A stretch of DNA of 64,000 bases from Streptomyces sp. Ru62 (lineage in GTDB: Bacteria; Actinomycetota; Actinomycetes; Streptomycetales; Streptomycetaceae), in NCBI RefSeq assembly GCF_002920615.1, contig NZ_PQSU01000014.1:181523-245522 (forward strand), in the 5' to 3' direction. The notes under the pieces are model-generated. The model saw only the letters and a program-made list of their open reading frames with translations, was not told the origin of the DNA and did no database searches. Made by a program: the position numbers and the translations under genes. This document shows positions 33,793 to 42,848 of the stretch, piece after piece; positions within the stretch are counted from its first letter, which is position 1, and each line of letters begins with the position of its first letter.

Positions 33793-35535
33793 ATGGCCAA
33801 GCAGACCATCGCCGAACAGTACGTCGACCTCATGGCGCGCGCCGGTGTGCGCCGCATGTACGGCGTGGTCGGAGACAGCCTGAATCCCGTCGTCGACGCG
33901 GTCCGGCGGCACGCCGACGTCGAGTGGATCCAGGTCCGCCACGAGGAGGTCGCGGCGTTCGCCGCCGGAGCGGAGGCCCAGCTCACCGGGCGGCTCGCCG
34001 CGTGCGCGGGATCCTGCGGGCCCGGCAACCTGCATCTGATCAACGGCCTGTACGACGCCCACCGCTCGATGGCGCCGGTGCTGGCGCTGGCCGCCCACAT
34101 ACCGAGCGGCGAGATCGGCACCGGCTACTTCCAGGAGACCCACCCCGACCGGCTGTTCGCCGAGTGCAGCCACTACTCCGAGCTGATCTCCTCCCCGCGT
34201 CAGATGCCCCGCGTGGTGCAGACGGCCATCCAGCACGCCGTCGGCCGGCGCGGGGTGTCGGTCGTCGCCCTCTCCGGTGACACCGCCGCCGAGGACTCCC
34301 CGGACGCGTCACCCGAACTCGCCATGCCCCTGGACCTGCCCGCCATCCGCCCCAGCGACCAGGAGATCGCCCGGCTCACCGAGCTGGTCGACGGCGCCGA
34401 ACGCGTCATGGTGTTCTGCGGCCGGGGCGTCGCCGGAGCCCACGCCGAGGTGATGGAGTTCGCCGCGAAGGTCAAGGCCCCGGTCGGCCACGCCCTGCGC
34501 GGCAAGGAACACATCCAGTACGACAACCCGTACGACGTCGGCATGAGCGGACTGCTCGGCTACGGCGCCGCCTACGAGGCCATGCACGAGTGCGACCTGC
34601 TCATCCTCCTCGGCACCGACTTCCCGTACACCGAGTTCCTGCCCCGCCACGTGCGCACCGTCCAGGTCGACGTGCAGCCCGAGCGGCTCGGCCGGCGCAC
34701 CCAACTCGACTTCGCCGTCTGGGGAGACGTCCGCGAGACCCTGCGCTGCCTGACGCCCGCGGTGCGGGAGAAGCAGTCGCGCCGGTTCCTCGACCGGATG
34801 CTGGAGCGGCACGCGCACGCCCTCGAAGGCGCCGTCAGCGCCTACACGCGCGACGTCGACCGGCACACCCCCATCCACCCCGAGTACGTGGCCTCGGTGC
34901 TCGACGAAGAGGCCGCCGACGACGCCGTGTTCACCGTCGACACCGGCATGTGCTGTGTGTGGGCGGCGCGTTACCTCACGCCCAACGGCCGCCGCCGCAT
35001 CCTCGGCTCCTTCGTGCACGGCTCCATGGCCAACGCGCTGCCCCAGGCCATCGGCGCCCAGTTCCTCGACCGGGGCCGGCAGGTCGTCTCGCTCTCCGGC
35101 GACGGCGGGTTCTCCATGCTCATGGGCGACTTCCTCACGCTCGTCCAGTACGACCTTCCGGTCAAGGTGGTCGTCTTCAACAACTCCTCCCTCGGCATGG
35201 TCGACCTGGAGATGATGGTCGACGGCCTGCCCCCGCACGGCACGAGCTACCCGCACGCCGACTACGCCGCCATCGCCACGGCCGCCGGAGCGCGCGGCAT
35301 CCGGGTGGAGAAGCCCGGCCAGGTCCGGGACGCGTTGCGCGAGGCGTTCGCCCACGACGGGCCCGCGCTGGTGGACGTCGTCACCGACCCGGCCGCGCTG
35401 GCCGTGCCGCCGAAGATCACCACCGAACAGCTCACCGGCTTCGCCCTGTCCGCGAGCCGGACCGTCCTGAGCGGAGGCGTCGGCCGCATGGTCCACCTGG
35501 CCCGGGCCAACCTCCGCAACATTCCCCGCCCCTGA
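33793..35535 (+). CDS. poxB: Thiamine-pyrophosphate enzyme, pyruvate:quinone oxidoreductase (pyruvate oxidase) type
   Basis: This 580-residue protein has three TPP-enzyme domains. The N-terminal Pyr domain has MYGVVGDSLNPVVDAV and the catalytic glutamate at about E51 in VRHEEVAAFAAGAEA. The middle FAD domain spans about 190-340. The C-terminal PP domain has the motif GDGGFSMLMGDF (G436-D437-G438) and VVVFNNSSLGM. The order and KEHIQYDNPYDVGMSGLLGY match PoxB, which decarboxylates pyruvate to acetate and CO2 with electrons to quinone. GAGGA lies 6 bp before the ATG. It follows xdhC by 78 bp and may belong to the same unit or be separately transcribed. Confidence 0.88.
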   Translation: MAKQTIAEQYVDLMARAGVRRMYGVVGDSLNPVVDAVRRHADVEWIQVRHEEVAAFAAGAEAQLTGRLAACAGSCGPGNLHLINGLYDAHRSMAPVLALAAHIPSGEIGTGYFQETHPDRLFAECSHYSELISSPRQMPRVVQTAIQHAVGRRGVSVVALSGDTAAEDSPDASPELAMPLDLPAIRPSDQEIARLTELVDGAERVMVFCGRGVAGAHAEVMEFAAKVKAPVGHALRGKEHIQYDNPYDVGMSGLLGYGAAYEAMHECDLLILLGTDFPYTEFLPRHVRTVQVDVQPERLGRRTQLDFAVWGDVRETLRCLTPAVREKQSRRFLDRMLERHAHALEGAVSAYTRDVDRHTPIHPEYVASVLDEEAADDAVFTVDTGMCCVWAARYLTPNGRRRILGSFVHGSMANALPQAIGAQFLDRGRQVVSLSGDGGFSMLMGDFLTLVQYDLPVKVVVFNNSSLGMVDLEMMVDGLPPHGTSYPHADYAAIATAAGARGIRVEKPGQVRDALREAFAHDGPALVDVVTDPAALAVPPKITTEQLTGFALSASRTVLSGGVGRMVHLARANLRNIPRP

Positions 35536-35547
35536 CCCGGCACGCCC

Positions 35548-37200
35548 CTACCCGGCGAGCGCGGGGCCGGACCCGGCCGGTACGGCCGGCCCCGCCACGG
35601 TGTCGAAGGCATGGGTCACCTCGGGCACCGTCCCCGGCGCGAGCAGCTCACGGGCCTGCTCCTCGCGCCGGCGGTCGGTGTCCGTCCACCGGACGTGGTG
35701 CTGGGCCCGGTGTTCCGCCCAGGAGCCGACCAGGTAGTTCTCGACGAAGCGCGCCGGGTCGTTGCCGTCCTGGTAGAGACCCCAGGACAGGGCTCCCGTA
35801 CGGCGCCGGGAACGGGCGACCTGACGCATGCGGACCGTGAACGCGGCCCGGTTCCCGGCAGGGACGCGGTAGACGACGGAGACCAGGACCGGGCCGTCGG
35901 ACTCCCCGGGCTCGAACACCAGGGGAGGGGCCGGCCAGTGGTCGGACGGCGTGGGGTCGATGCCCTCCGCGTCGTACAGCGGCCACCGGCGCACACTGGC
36001 CGCGCTGAGCACCATCACCGCACCGGCGATCAGCAGGCACGCGCTGAGCCCCACCCAGTCCGCGACCGCGCCCCACAGCGGTGCCGCGAGCGCCTGACCG
36101 CCCTGGAAGACCAGCAGGTACACCGCGAGGCCACGCGCCCTGACCCAGCCGGGCAGCCGCGTCTGCACGGCCGCGTTGAGGGTGGACAGCACTCCGATCC
36201 AGGCGAGTCCCGCCGGCAGCAGGGCGATGGTGACCAGCCACGGTGTGCGGACCGTCGCCAGCACTGCCAGCACGCCGGCGAACACCAGGGCGCCGGCGGC
36301 GAGCGTGCCGTTGGCACCCAGCAGGGCACGGACGCGCGGCAGCGCGAACGCCCCCGCCACGGCCCCCACGCCCACCGCCGCCAGCAGGAGCCCGTAGCCG
36401 CCCGAGCCGAGGCCGAGGGAACTGCTCGCGGTCAGCGGCAGCAGTGCCCACAGCGCGGCACCGCCGGGGATGAACAGGAGCGTGCGCAGCAGCACCCGGC
36501 GGACGCCGGGGGCGTTCCACACATAGCGGCGGCCGGCGTACAGGGCCGCCAGCAGTCCGTCGTTCCCGGGGACGGTGGCGATTGCCGCCTCCGGGCGCCG
36601 CCACGCCACGAGGACGGCCGCGATGCCCAGGTAGGAAGCCGCGTTGAAGGCGAAGACCCAGCCCGCGCCCGCCGCCGCGACCACCGCCCCGCCGAGCGCC
36701 GGACCGACGGCACGGGCCAGGTTCATGTTCACCGCGCCCAGCGCCGCGGCCTGGCCGAGCCGCCGGCGTTCCACCAGTTCCGGCTGGATCGCCTGCCACG
36801 CCGGGCCCATCAGCGCGGTGCCGCACCCGAGCAGGAACGTGAGCACGAGCAGCACCACCGGGGTCAGGGCGTCCAGGAACGCCAGCACGGCCAGCACACC
36901 GGACACGGCGAGCATCGCGAACTGCGCGGCCAGCAGCACCGAGCGCCGGTCGAAGCGGTCGGCGACCACCCCGGCGGGCAGGGCGAGCAGGACCACGGGA
37001 AGGCCGGCGGCGGTCTGTACGAGCGTCACCAGCGCGGCGCCGTGCCCGACCAGCAGCCACTGCGCGCCCACGGTCTGCATCCAGCTGCCGATGTTCGAGA
37101 CCAGCTGGGCGATCCACAGGGCCCGGAAGACGCGCGCCGCGAGCGGGGCCCAGGGGGAGTCGGTCGCGGCGGGCGGGGAGGCTGAAGACGTGCTGCTCAT
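35548..37200 (-). CDS. MFS_3 (EntS-like) exporter with C-terminal soluble extension
   Basis: This 550-residue protein has a first 405 or so residues forming a 12-helix MFS_3/EntS-type transporter (FRALWIAQLVSNIGSWMQTV; LPAGVVADRFDRRSVLLAAQ; LMGPAWQAIQPELVERRRLG). About 125 residues follow that are soluble and contain VLVSVVYRVPAGNRAAFTV, SWGLYQDGNDPARFVENYLV and WAEHRAQHHVRWTDTDRR, an antibiotic-biosynthesis-monooxygenase-like (ABM) ferredoxin fold. EntS-like pumps export siderophores or drugs; the cytosolic ABM-like tail may sense or modify the cargo (inference). It is divergent from the AraC gene at 37402 across 201 bp and converges on poxB. Confidence 0.87.
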   Translation of the reverse strand: MSSTSSASPPAATDSPWAPLAARVFRALWIAQLVSNIGSWMQTVGAQWLLVGHGAALVTLVQTAAGLPVVLLALPAGVVADRFDRRSVLLAAQFAMLAVSGVLAVLAFLDALTPVVLLVLTFLLGCGTALMGPAWQAIQPELVERRRLGQAAALGAVNMNLARAVGPALGGAVVAAAGAGWVFAFNAASYLGIAAVLVAWRRPEAAIATVPGNDGLLAALYAGRRYVWNAPGVRRVLLRTLLFIPGGAALWALLPLTASSSLGLGSGGYGLLLAAVGVGAVAGAFALPRVRALLGANGTLAAGALVFAGVLAVLATVRTPWLVTIALLPAGLAWIGVLSTLNAAVQTRLPGWVRARGLAVYLLVFQGGQALAAPLWGAVADWVGLSACLLIAGAVMVLSAASVRRWPLYDAEGIDPTPSDHWPAPPLVFEPGESDGPVLVSVVYRVPAGNRAAFTVRMRQVARSRRRTGALSWGLYQDGNDPARFVENYLVGSWAEHRAQHHVRWTDTDRRREEQARELLAPGTVPEVTHAFDTVAGPAVPAGSGPALAG

Positions 37201-37401
37201 GCCCGGACAGTAGGGGCCGCCGTCCCTGGGCTGTTGACCGTGAGCGCATGGGGTGTGACCCGGCAGCGCAGCCCCCGGTCACTGTCTTGTCACTCTTTTC
37301 GCACATCCACCCGCCTACGCTCCGGGCGAAGCGGAGCCCGGTCCGGATTCCCCGGAACGGCCGCTTCACACACGGCAACGGTTCGGAGGCAAGGGCGGTT
37401 C

Positions 37402-38367
37402 ATGTCGCGCACAGCAACGTCCCTGATCGACAGGCGCACGGTCGGCACGTCCACCGCCGGCACGTCACCGGACAGCGGGGCGCGGCGGATGCCCATGGGC
37501 CTGGACATCGTCACCAGGGACGCGGTACCCGCACGCCTGCCCCGGGAGCGGCCGCCGGGCGCGCCGCCGGGCCCCGCGGCACTTCCCCGGCGGCTGATCG
37601 CCCGGGAGAGCGGCGAGTACCTCTTCGTCGGGCTGCGCGGCACCGTCGGCGCCCTGCTCGCGCGGCAACCCGTCACGGACACGGTCCTCGGCCCCGGTGA
37701 CATCTGCTTCTACGACGTGCACCAGCCCCCGGTGCTGGACTTCCCGCGGCATGTCCGCCTGAAGGTGTTCCTGCTCCCGGGTCAACTGCTCGGGCTGACC
37801 GGGTCGGACGTGCCCCGCCTCACACACGCGCCGGTACCCCTGACGTCCCGGCTGGGCGCCCTGGTCTCGCCGTTCCTGTCCGACTTCGCCGACACGACGG
37901 CGGTGGCCCGGTCCGCGGTCGGCGACATGCTCGCCTGGAACGCCGTGAGCCTGCTGTCCACCCTGGCCGGCGAGCATCTGGCCGACCAGGCGCGGGGACC
38001 GGGGCAGGACACCCGGGCGCCGCTGATGTCGGACATCCTGGACTTCATCGACCTGCGGCTCGGTGACACGGACCTGTCTCCGGAGACGATCGCCCGCGCC
38101 CACCACATCTCCGTGCGCTACCTGCACAAGCTGTTCCGGGAGGAGGGCACGACGGTCGGCCGGCTGATCCAGCGCCGGCGGCTGGCCGAGTGCCGGCGCG
38201 TCCTCACCCTGCGTTCCGCGGAGCACATGACCATCGCGGCTGTCGCGCACCGCTGGGGCTTCGCCAGCCCCACCCACTTCAGCCGCGTGTTCCGCGCCAC
38301 CTACGGAATGTCGCCCAGCGAATGGCGGCAGTTCGCCGGGCGGGGCGACCGGGAGGCCGGGGGATGA
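37402..38367 (+). CDS. AraC-family transcriptional regulator (paralogue of the one at 21846)
   Basis: This 321-residue protein has an AraC-binding-like N-terminus (GPGDICFYDVHQPPVLDFPR) and a C-terminal double HTH (IARAHHISVRYLHKLFREEG; VAHRWGFASPTHFSRVFRAT). Over the HTH region it is nearly the same as the protein encoded at 21846-22910, whereas the N-terminal halves differ. ATG start; GGAGG lies too far upstream (about 12 bp) to be ideal. It is divergent from the MFS_3 exporter, a likely target. A 38-bp tandem repeat follows its stop. Confidence 0.88.
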   Translation: MSRTATSLIDRRTVGTSTAGTSPDSGARRMPMGLDIVTRDAVPARLPRERPPGAPPGPAALPRRLIARESGEYLFVGLRGTVGALLARQPVTDTVLGPGDICFYDVHQPPVLDFPRHVRLKVFLLPGQLLGLTGSDVPRLTHAPVPLTSRLGALVSPFLSDFADTTAVARSAVGDMLAWNAVSLLSTLAGEHLADQARGPGQDTRAPLMSDILDFIDLRLGDTDLSPETIARAHHISVRYLHKLFREEGTTVGRLIQRRRLAECRRVLTLRSAEHMTIAAVAHRWGFASPTHFSRVFRATYGMSPSEWRQFAGRGDREAGG

Positions 38368-38390
38368 ACCCGTCCGGACGGACGGCTGCC

Positions 38391-38475
38391 GTCCGGACCG
38401 AGGGTTTCGGTCCCAGTGGAGGGCGTCCGTCCGGACCGAGGGTTTCCGTCCCAGTGACGGGCTTCCGTCCGGATC
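38391..38475. repeat. 38-bp tandem repeat, 2.2 copies, in a convergent gap
   Basis: Units 38391-38428 and 38429-38466 share GTCCGGACCGAGGGTTT and GTCCCAGTG. A third begins at 38467 (GTCCGGATC). Within unit 1, GGACCGA and TCGGTCC (38395-38413) can form a 7-bp hairpin with a GGGTT loop. It sits between the AraC stop and the YoaK-family stop, so it may serve as a termination region. Confidence 0.75.
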
Positions 38476-38486
38476 GTGGCTCGTCG

Positions 38487-39224
38487 TCAGGACGGCGGCC
38501 GGGTCCAGGCGGCGCCGTCGGCGGACAGGCGGTGGGTCACCACGGAGGTGACCGCCAGGAGCAGCAGGGACAGTACCAGGGTGAGCACCAGATGCCCGTG
38601 CAGGACGAGTTCCGCGCCGACGAGGGCGCCGAGCAGCATGGCCAGCACGGACAGGATCCGGCGGCCGGGCCTCGGCGCCGCACCGCCCGCCGCCGGCGAG
38701 TCCGCGGCCAGACCGGTGAGGGTCAGCGTCAGTACGGTCGTGGTGAGGTCCGGCACGCCGAGGCGCCGGGCGACCGCGTTCTGCAGGCCCATGGCGAGCC
38801 CGAGGCACACGATGAGCGTGTACTCGACGCCGGTGGTGACCCGGCCGTCGGCCACCGCCGTGACGACGACGGCGACGGCGACCAACACCGTCTGGGCGGC
38901 GGTGGCCGTCTTCAGCAGGTTCCCGCGGTGCCCCGCGAACCGGGTCCCCAGCCGGCCACCGGTCAGCGCGCCGGCGAGGAAGGCCACCAGCGCGACGACG
39001 GAGGCCAGCACGGACAGGGTCTGGGCACCTGCCAGGGCGAAGCCGAGGAACACCACGTTGCCCGTCATGTTGGCGACGAAGACGTGACCCAGCGCCAGAT
39101 AGCTCACCGCGTCGACCAGACCGGTGACCACGGTCAGCGTCAGCATCAGGGGAGGCAGCGGGCCGTGCCGGTCGCCCTTGGGCGGGACCAGCGTGTGGGC
39201 CGCGTCAGTCAGCAGGCTGCGCAT
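38487..39224 (-). CDS. YoaK/DUF1275 family membrane protein
   Basis: This 245-residue protein has about six hydrophobic helices and the DUF1275 signatures TVVTGLVDAVSYLALGHVF, VANMTGNVVFLGFAL and CLGLAMGLQNAVARRLGVP, then DLTTTVLTLTLTGLAADS. The family is widespread in soil bacteria and has no proven transport or enzyme activity. Its start overlaps the end of the DoxX gene by 20 bp, so it is the last gene of a four-gene minus-strand operon. The tandem repeat at 38391 lies just beyond its stop. Confidence 0.87.
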   Translation of the reverse strand: MRSLLTDAAHTLVPPKGDRHGPLPPLMLTLTVVTGLVDAVSYLALGHVFVANMTGNVVFLGFALAGAQTLSVLASVVALVAFLAGALTGGRLGTRFAGHRGNLLKTATAAQTVLVAVAVVVTAVADGRVTTGVEYTLIVCLGLAMGLQNAVARRLGVPDLTTTVLTLTLTGLAADSPAAGGAAPRPGRRILSVLAMLLGALVGAELVLHGHLVLTLVLSLLLLAVTSVVTHRLSADGAAWTRPPS

Positions 39225-39729
39225 GGGTCTTTCCTTCCGGTACCAGGGGCGGGCGATGCAGCACCAGCCGGGTCAGCAGCCCGCTCGCCGGGCCGATCAC
39301 TATCGTGGCGACCGCGACCCACACCGGCCACGGCGTGACGCCGAGCGCGTGGTCGAGGGACCACGCGCCGGGCCCCGTGAGGGCCAGCGCCGCGGAGACG
39401 ATCACGAGGACCAGCGGGTACTCGTAGCCGTCGTTCTGCACCCAGAGGCCCTTGGGCCACTTGACGGTGCCCGCGACCGTCATCACGCCCATGGCGGCCA
39501 TCGCCGCCAGCGGCGTGAGCAGACCGGCGGTCAGGAACAGGCCGGCCCCGATCTGGCCGGCCCCCGCGACGACCGCGGTCAGCCGGCCCCCACGGAACCC
39601 GTCGTGCCGGAACTCCTCCGTTCCGCCTGCCAAGCCGTGGCCCCCGAGCCGGAAGCTCACCTTCTGCACTCCGTGGCCGGTGATGAGGAGTCCCACCACC
39701 ACCCGGAGGACCAGCAGTCCCGCGTCCAT
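39205..39729 (-). CDS. DoxX-family membrane protein
   Basis: This 174-residue protein has four hydrophobic helices and the DoxX pattern: LRVVVGLLITGHGVQKVSF, GAGLFLTAGLLTPLAAMAAM and the loop TVKWPKGLWVQNDGYEYPLV. DoxX proteins are small integral membrane proteins linked to redox or thiol stress and in some cases quinol oxidation. It lies 52 bp after the YcaC-like hydrolase gene and overlaps the YoaK-family gene by 20 bp. The group therefore looks like one transcription unit with a membrane and a hydrolase component. Confidence 0.87.
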   Translation of the reverse strand: MDAGLLVLRVVVGLLITGHGVQKVSFRLGGHGLAGGTEEFRHDGFRGGRLTAVVAGAGQIGAGLFLTAGLLTPLAAMAAMGVMTVAGTVKWPKGLWVQNDGYEYPLVLVIVSAALALTGPGAWSLDHALGVTPWPVWVAVATIVIGPASGLLTRLVLHRPPLVPEGKTHAQPAD

Positions 39730-39781
39730 CTCTTCCTGCCTGTTCCTGACTCGGTCCTTGATCGCTGTGCTGGGGGAGGGC

Positions 39782-40444
39782 TCAGCCGGCCGCGTGGCCG
39801 CCGATGAAGGTCTGGGCGTACACCAGGCCGAGACCGTAGGCGCCGCCGTGCTCCTTCACGACCTCCGTCACCGGCACGTACGTCTCGCCGCGGGCCCAGT
39901 CACGCTGGAGCTCCAGCAGCACCTGCACCCAGGTGACCGGCACCGCGCCGCCCTGGATCATGCGCTGGACGGCGTGCTCGTGGGCCTGCGGGCTGACACC
40001 GCCGGAGGCGTCCGTGACGACGTACACCTCGTAGCCCTGGGCGATGGCGGAGAGCACCGGCAGGACGACGCAGACCTCGGTCCACAGACCGGCGATGACG
40101 AGCTTCTTGCGGCCGGTCGCCTTGACGGCCTCGACGAACGCGGTGTCCTCCCAGGCGTTCATCGTGGTGCGGTCGACGATCTTCTGGTCCGGGAACACGT
40201 CCGCGAGTTGCGGCAGGATCGGACCGGAGAAGGACTCGGCGGCCACGGTGCTCAGCACCACCGGCACGTCGAACACCTTGGCGGCCTTGGCCAGGCCGAG
40301 GGTGGAGTTGATGATCGCGGTCCGGTCTCCGCTGCCGGTGCCGAAGAACATCTGCGGCTGGTGGTCCACGAACAGGACCGCGCAGTTGTCCGGGGTCAGC
40401 AGGTCGGGGCTGGGAGACGCGGTGACCTGGGCGATGTCGACCAT
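39782..40444 (-). CDS. YcaC-like isochorismatase-family hydrolase
   Basis: This 220-residue protein has the cysteine-hydrolase triad of the family: Asp in AVLFVDHQPQM, Lys in ATGRKKLVIAGLW and Cys in TEVCVVLPVLSAI. RTTMNAWEDTAFVEAVKATG and VTDASGG plus LQRDWARGETY match the YcaC subfamily, octameric hydrolases of unknown natural substrate (amides or related N-acyl compounds). The ATG at 40444 gives the normal length; the open frame upstream is Arg/Pro-rich and unlikely. It is the second gene of the operon, after an amidohydrolase. Confidence 0.9.
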   Translation of the reverse strand: MVDIAQVTASPSPDLLTPDNCAVLFVDHQPQMFFGTGSGDRTAIINSTLGLAKAAKVFDVPVVLSTVAAESFSGPILPQLADVFPDQKIVDRTTMNAWEDTAFVEAVKATGRKKLVIAGLWTEVCVVLPVLSAIAQGYEVYVVTDASGGVSPQAHEHAVQRMIQGGAVPVTWVQVLLELQRDWARGETYVPVTEVVKEHGGAYGLGLVYAQTFIGGHAAG

Positions 40445-40547
40445 GAGAGTGCCTTTCCATTCATCAGTGGCGGCGCGGACGGGCGTCCGCGCCGGACAAC
40501 GACCGTCCTGGGGACGGGGTCTGTGGGTGCTGACCGGCGGGGACCGC

Positions 40548-42425
40548 TCAGAGGGCGAAGCAGGGATCGAACGGCATGTCGGCGGCGCCGGGGGCCAGGC
40601 CGCGCCGTGCGCGCCAAGCGCGATGCTGCTCCGACTCCGCGACGGCCTCACCGAGGGCCTCGGCCTGGCGCACACCGGCCGGCCGTGACGCCTGGTAGCC
40701 ACCGAAGTGCGCCACCGGGCTCCAGGCGGGGGTGACGGGCGGCAGCTCCTCGTCCAGGCCCTCGTACTCCCGGGCGGCGTAGACGATCCGGCCGCCGGTG
40801 ACCGTGAGCAGCGACTCGATGTGCGCGATCTCCGGTTCCGGCACGGTGAAGTAGTCGTCGGACAGCACCGCGAGGTCCGCGTAACACCCCGGCCGCAGTA
40901 CGCCCTTGACCTGCTGCTCGCCGGTCAGTTCGGCGCCGGCGACGGTGAACATCCGCAGCGCGGTCTCCCGGTCGACACGGTTGCCGGGGGAGCGGAGCAC
41001 CAGGTCGCCGATGTCCCGCCCGCTCACCATCCAGTGCAGGGCGACCCAGGGGTTGTAGGAGGACACCCGGGTGGCGTCCGTGCCGGCCGCCACGGTCAGT
41101 CCGCGGTCCAGCATGGCCCGGATGGGCGGCGCGTCCGCGGCGGCACCGGGGCCGTACCGGCGCAGGAACGCCTCGCCCTGGAAGTACAGCCGGTTCTGGA
41201 CGGACATGGCGCCGCCGAGCGCGGCGACACGGTCGAGGCTCTGTGCCGAGACCGTCTCCGCGTGGTCGAACAACCACCGGTTCCCCGCGGGGAAGAGCCC
41301 CTCGGCGGCCAGCTTCTCGAAGACCGCCAGATCCCGGCGGATCGTCTCGTCGTACGTGGCGTGCAGCCTGAACCCCCAGCCGTTCTCCATGAGGAGACGT
41401 ACGGCCTTCTCGAACTCGCCCTCGTAGTCGCCGAGTTCCGGGCGCGGCTGGCTGAAGTTCTCGAAGTCCGCCGCCGCCCAGGTGAGGTTCTCACCCGCGC
41501 CGTTGAGACGCAGCCACGCGTCCCCGTCCTCCGGGCGGGCCATCTCGATCCAGCGGGTGAGGTCGGCTATCTCCTGGCCCGCGGTCTGCGGGAAGAGGTG
41601 ATAGGCGATGCGCAGCGACAGCTGACCGGCCTTCGCCAGCTCGACGACGGTGCTGTAGTTCTCGGGGAAGTTCTGGAAACCGCCGGCGGCGTCGATCGCC
41701 GAGGTCAGGCCGAACCGGTTGAGCTCGCGCAGGAAGTGACGGGTCGACACCTTCCTGTCCTCGCCCTCCAGAACCGGCGCCTTGGCCAGCGTCGAGTAGA
41801 GGACGAGGGCGCTCGGCGCGGCCAGCAGCATGCCGGTCGGTTCCCCGTCCCGGCCGCGGACGATCTGTCCGCCCTTCGGCTCGGGCGTGTCCTTGGCGAA
41901 CCCGGCGGCCCGCAGCGCCGCCCGGTTGAGGACGGCCGACTGGTACAGGTGCAGTACGAACACCGGGGTGTCGGGGGCGGCGGCGTTCAGCTCGGCCACG
42001 GTCGGCAGCCGCCGCTCGGCGAACTGGTCGGCCGACCAGCCTCCGACCACCCGCACCCACTGGCCCTTCGGCGTCCGCGCGGCCTGTTCCCGCAGCATCG
42101 CCAGGGCCTGACGGAGCGTCCGGACCCCGTCCCAGCGCAGCTCCAGGACGTAGTTGAGACCGCCCCGGATCACGTGCAGATGGGCGTCGTTGAGTCCCGG
42201 GATCGTCCGCCGGCCGAGCGCGTCCACCACCTTCGTGGCGGGACCGACGTGCGGGGCGACGTCCTTGTCGTCACCGACGACCGTGATGACACCGCCTCGC
42301 ACCGCGAGCGCCTCGGCGCGTGGGCGGCGCGGATCCCCCGTATGGATGCTGGCGTTGCGGACGACCAGCTCCGCGGCATCGTCGATGGCCTGGGGAACCA
42401 GCCCGCCGACCGGCATGACAGACAC
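40548..42425 (-). CDS. YtcJ-type amidohydrolase
   Basis: This 625-residue protein has the amidohydrolase_3 layout. An N-terminal composite domain reads LVVRNASIHTGDPRRPRAEA. The metal motif TIPGLNDAHLHVIRGGLNYV (HxH) follows, with ATYDETIRR and RWLFDHAETVSAQSLDRV in the barrel, and AAGTDATRVSSYNPWVALHW near the end (metal-binding aspartate). YtcJ-like enzymes hydrolyse amides or formamides with broad or unknown specificity. First gene of the minus-strand operon with YcaC-like hydrolase, DoxX and YoaK; divergent from two alpha/beta hydrolases across 423 bp. The operon suggests stepwise hydrolysis of an amide-containing compound (inference). Confidence 0.87.
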   Translation of the reverse strand: MSVMPVGGLVPQAIDDAAELVVRNASIHTGDPRRPRAEALAVRGGVITVVGDDKDVAPHVGPATKVVDALGRRTIPGLNDAHLHVIRGGLNYVLELRWDGVRTLRQALAMLREQAARTPKGQWVRVVGGWSADQFAERRLPTVAELNAAAPDTPVFVLHLYQSAVLNRAALRAAGFAKDTPEPKGGQIVRGRDGEPTGMLLAAPSALVLYSTLAKAPVLEGEDRKVSTRHFLRELNRFGLTSAIDAAGGFQNFPENYSTVVELAKAGQLSLRIAYHLFPQTAGQEIADLTRWIEMARPEDGDAWLRLNGAGENLTWAAADFENFSQPRPELGDYEGEFEKAVRLLMENGWGFRLHATYDETIRRDLAVFEKLAAEGLFPAGNRWLFDHAETVSAQSLDRVAALGGAMSVQNRLYFQGEAFLRRYGPGAAADAPPIRAMLDRGLTVAAGTDATRVSSYNPWVALHWMVSGRDIGDLVLRSPGNRVDRETALRMFTVAGAELTGEQQVKGVLRPGCYADLAVLSDDYFTVPEPEIAHIESLLTVTGGRIVYAAREYEGLDEELPPVTPAWSPVAHFGGYQASRPAGVRQAEALGEAVAESEQHRAWRARRGLAPGAADMPFDPCFAL

Positions 42426-42848
42426 GTGTGCGAGACCTCCTCCGTGGTGGGCGCCCTGGATGTCCGCTGCGCCCGCGCTCGGCGGCCGGGAAGGGCGACG
42501 AGCGGAGCGAGGGGAAGAGCGATCAAAGACGCGGGCGAGAAAGAGCGGTGATGGCGCGAGAGTCCGCCGTCGTACCGATGGGCGAACCGCGACCGCTGCG
42601 CCCTCAAGCTACGGCCGGGCGACACCGCCGTGTGTCCCGTCCGCGCACTCTGCCGTTCCCCACAGCGCACTCGGCGTGCGGTGGCCGGCATTCGTGCACT
42701 TTGAGGACGCGAGACGTGCACGGACGGGCAATCGTGGTGCGGACGGCGGTTCTACGGTTGCGCTCAGCGGCGCCGGAGTGCCCAGCACGACGATCCGGCT
42801 CGTATGCCGGAACGACCGGCGCCCCTTACGCACGTCCAGGAGATTCCC
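42426..42848. other. 423-bp divergent promoter region without a gene
   Basis: This is the gap between the divergent amidohydrolase and esterase operons. Two GTGCAC palindromes (42694-42699 and 42716-42721), each part of CGTGCAC, lie 22 bp apart, about two helical turns, and could be operator half-sites. No convincing RBS/start pair or small protein was found on either strand. Confidence 0.45.

Noticed and set aside
38391..38475. Possible CRISPR or mobile-element ends
   Set aside because: Only 2.2 copies, no transposase or target-site duplication seen.
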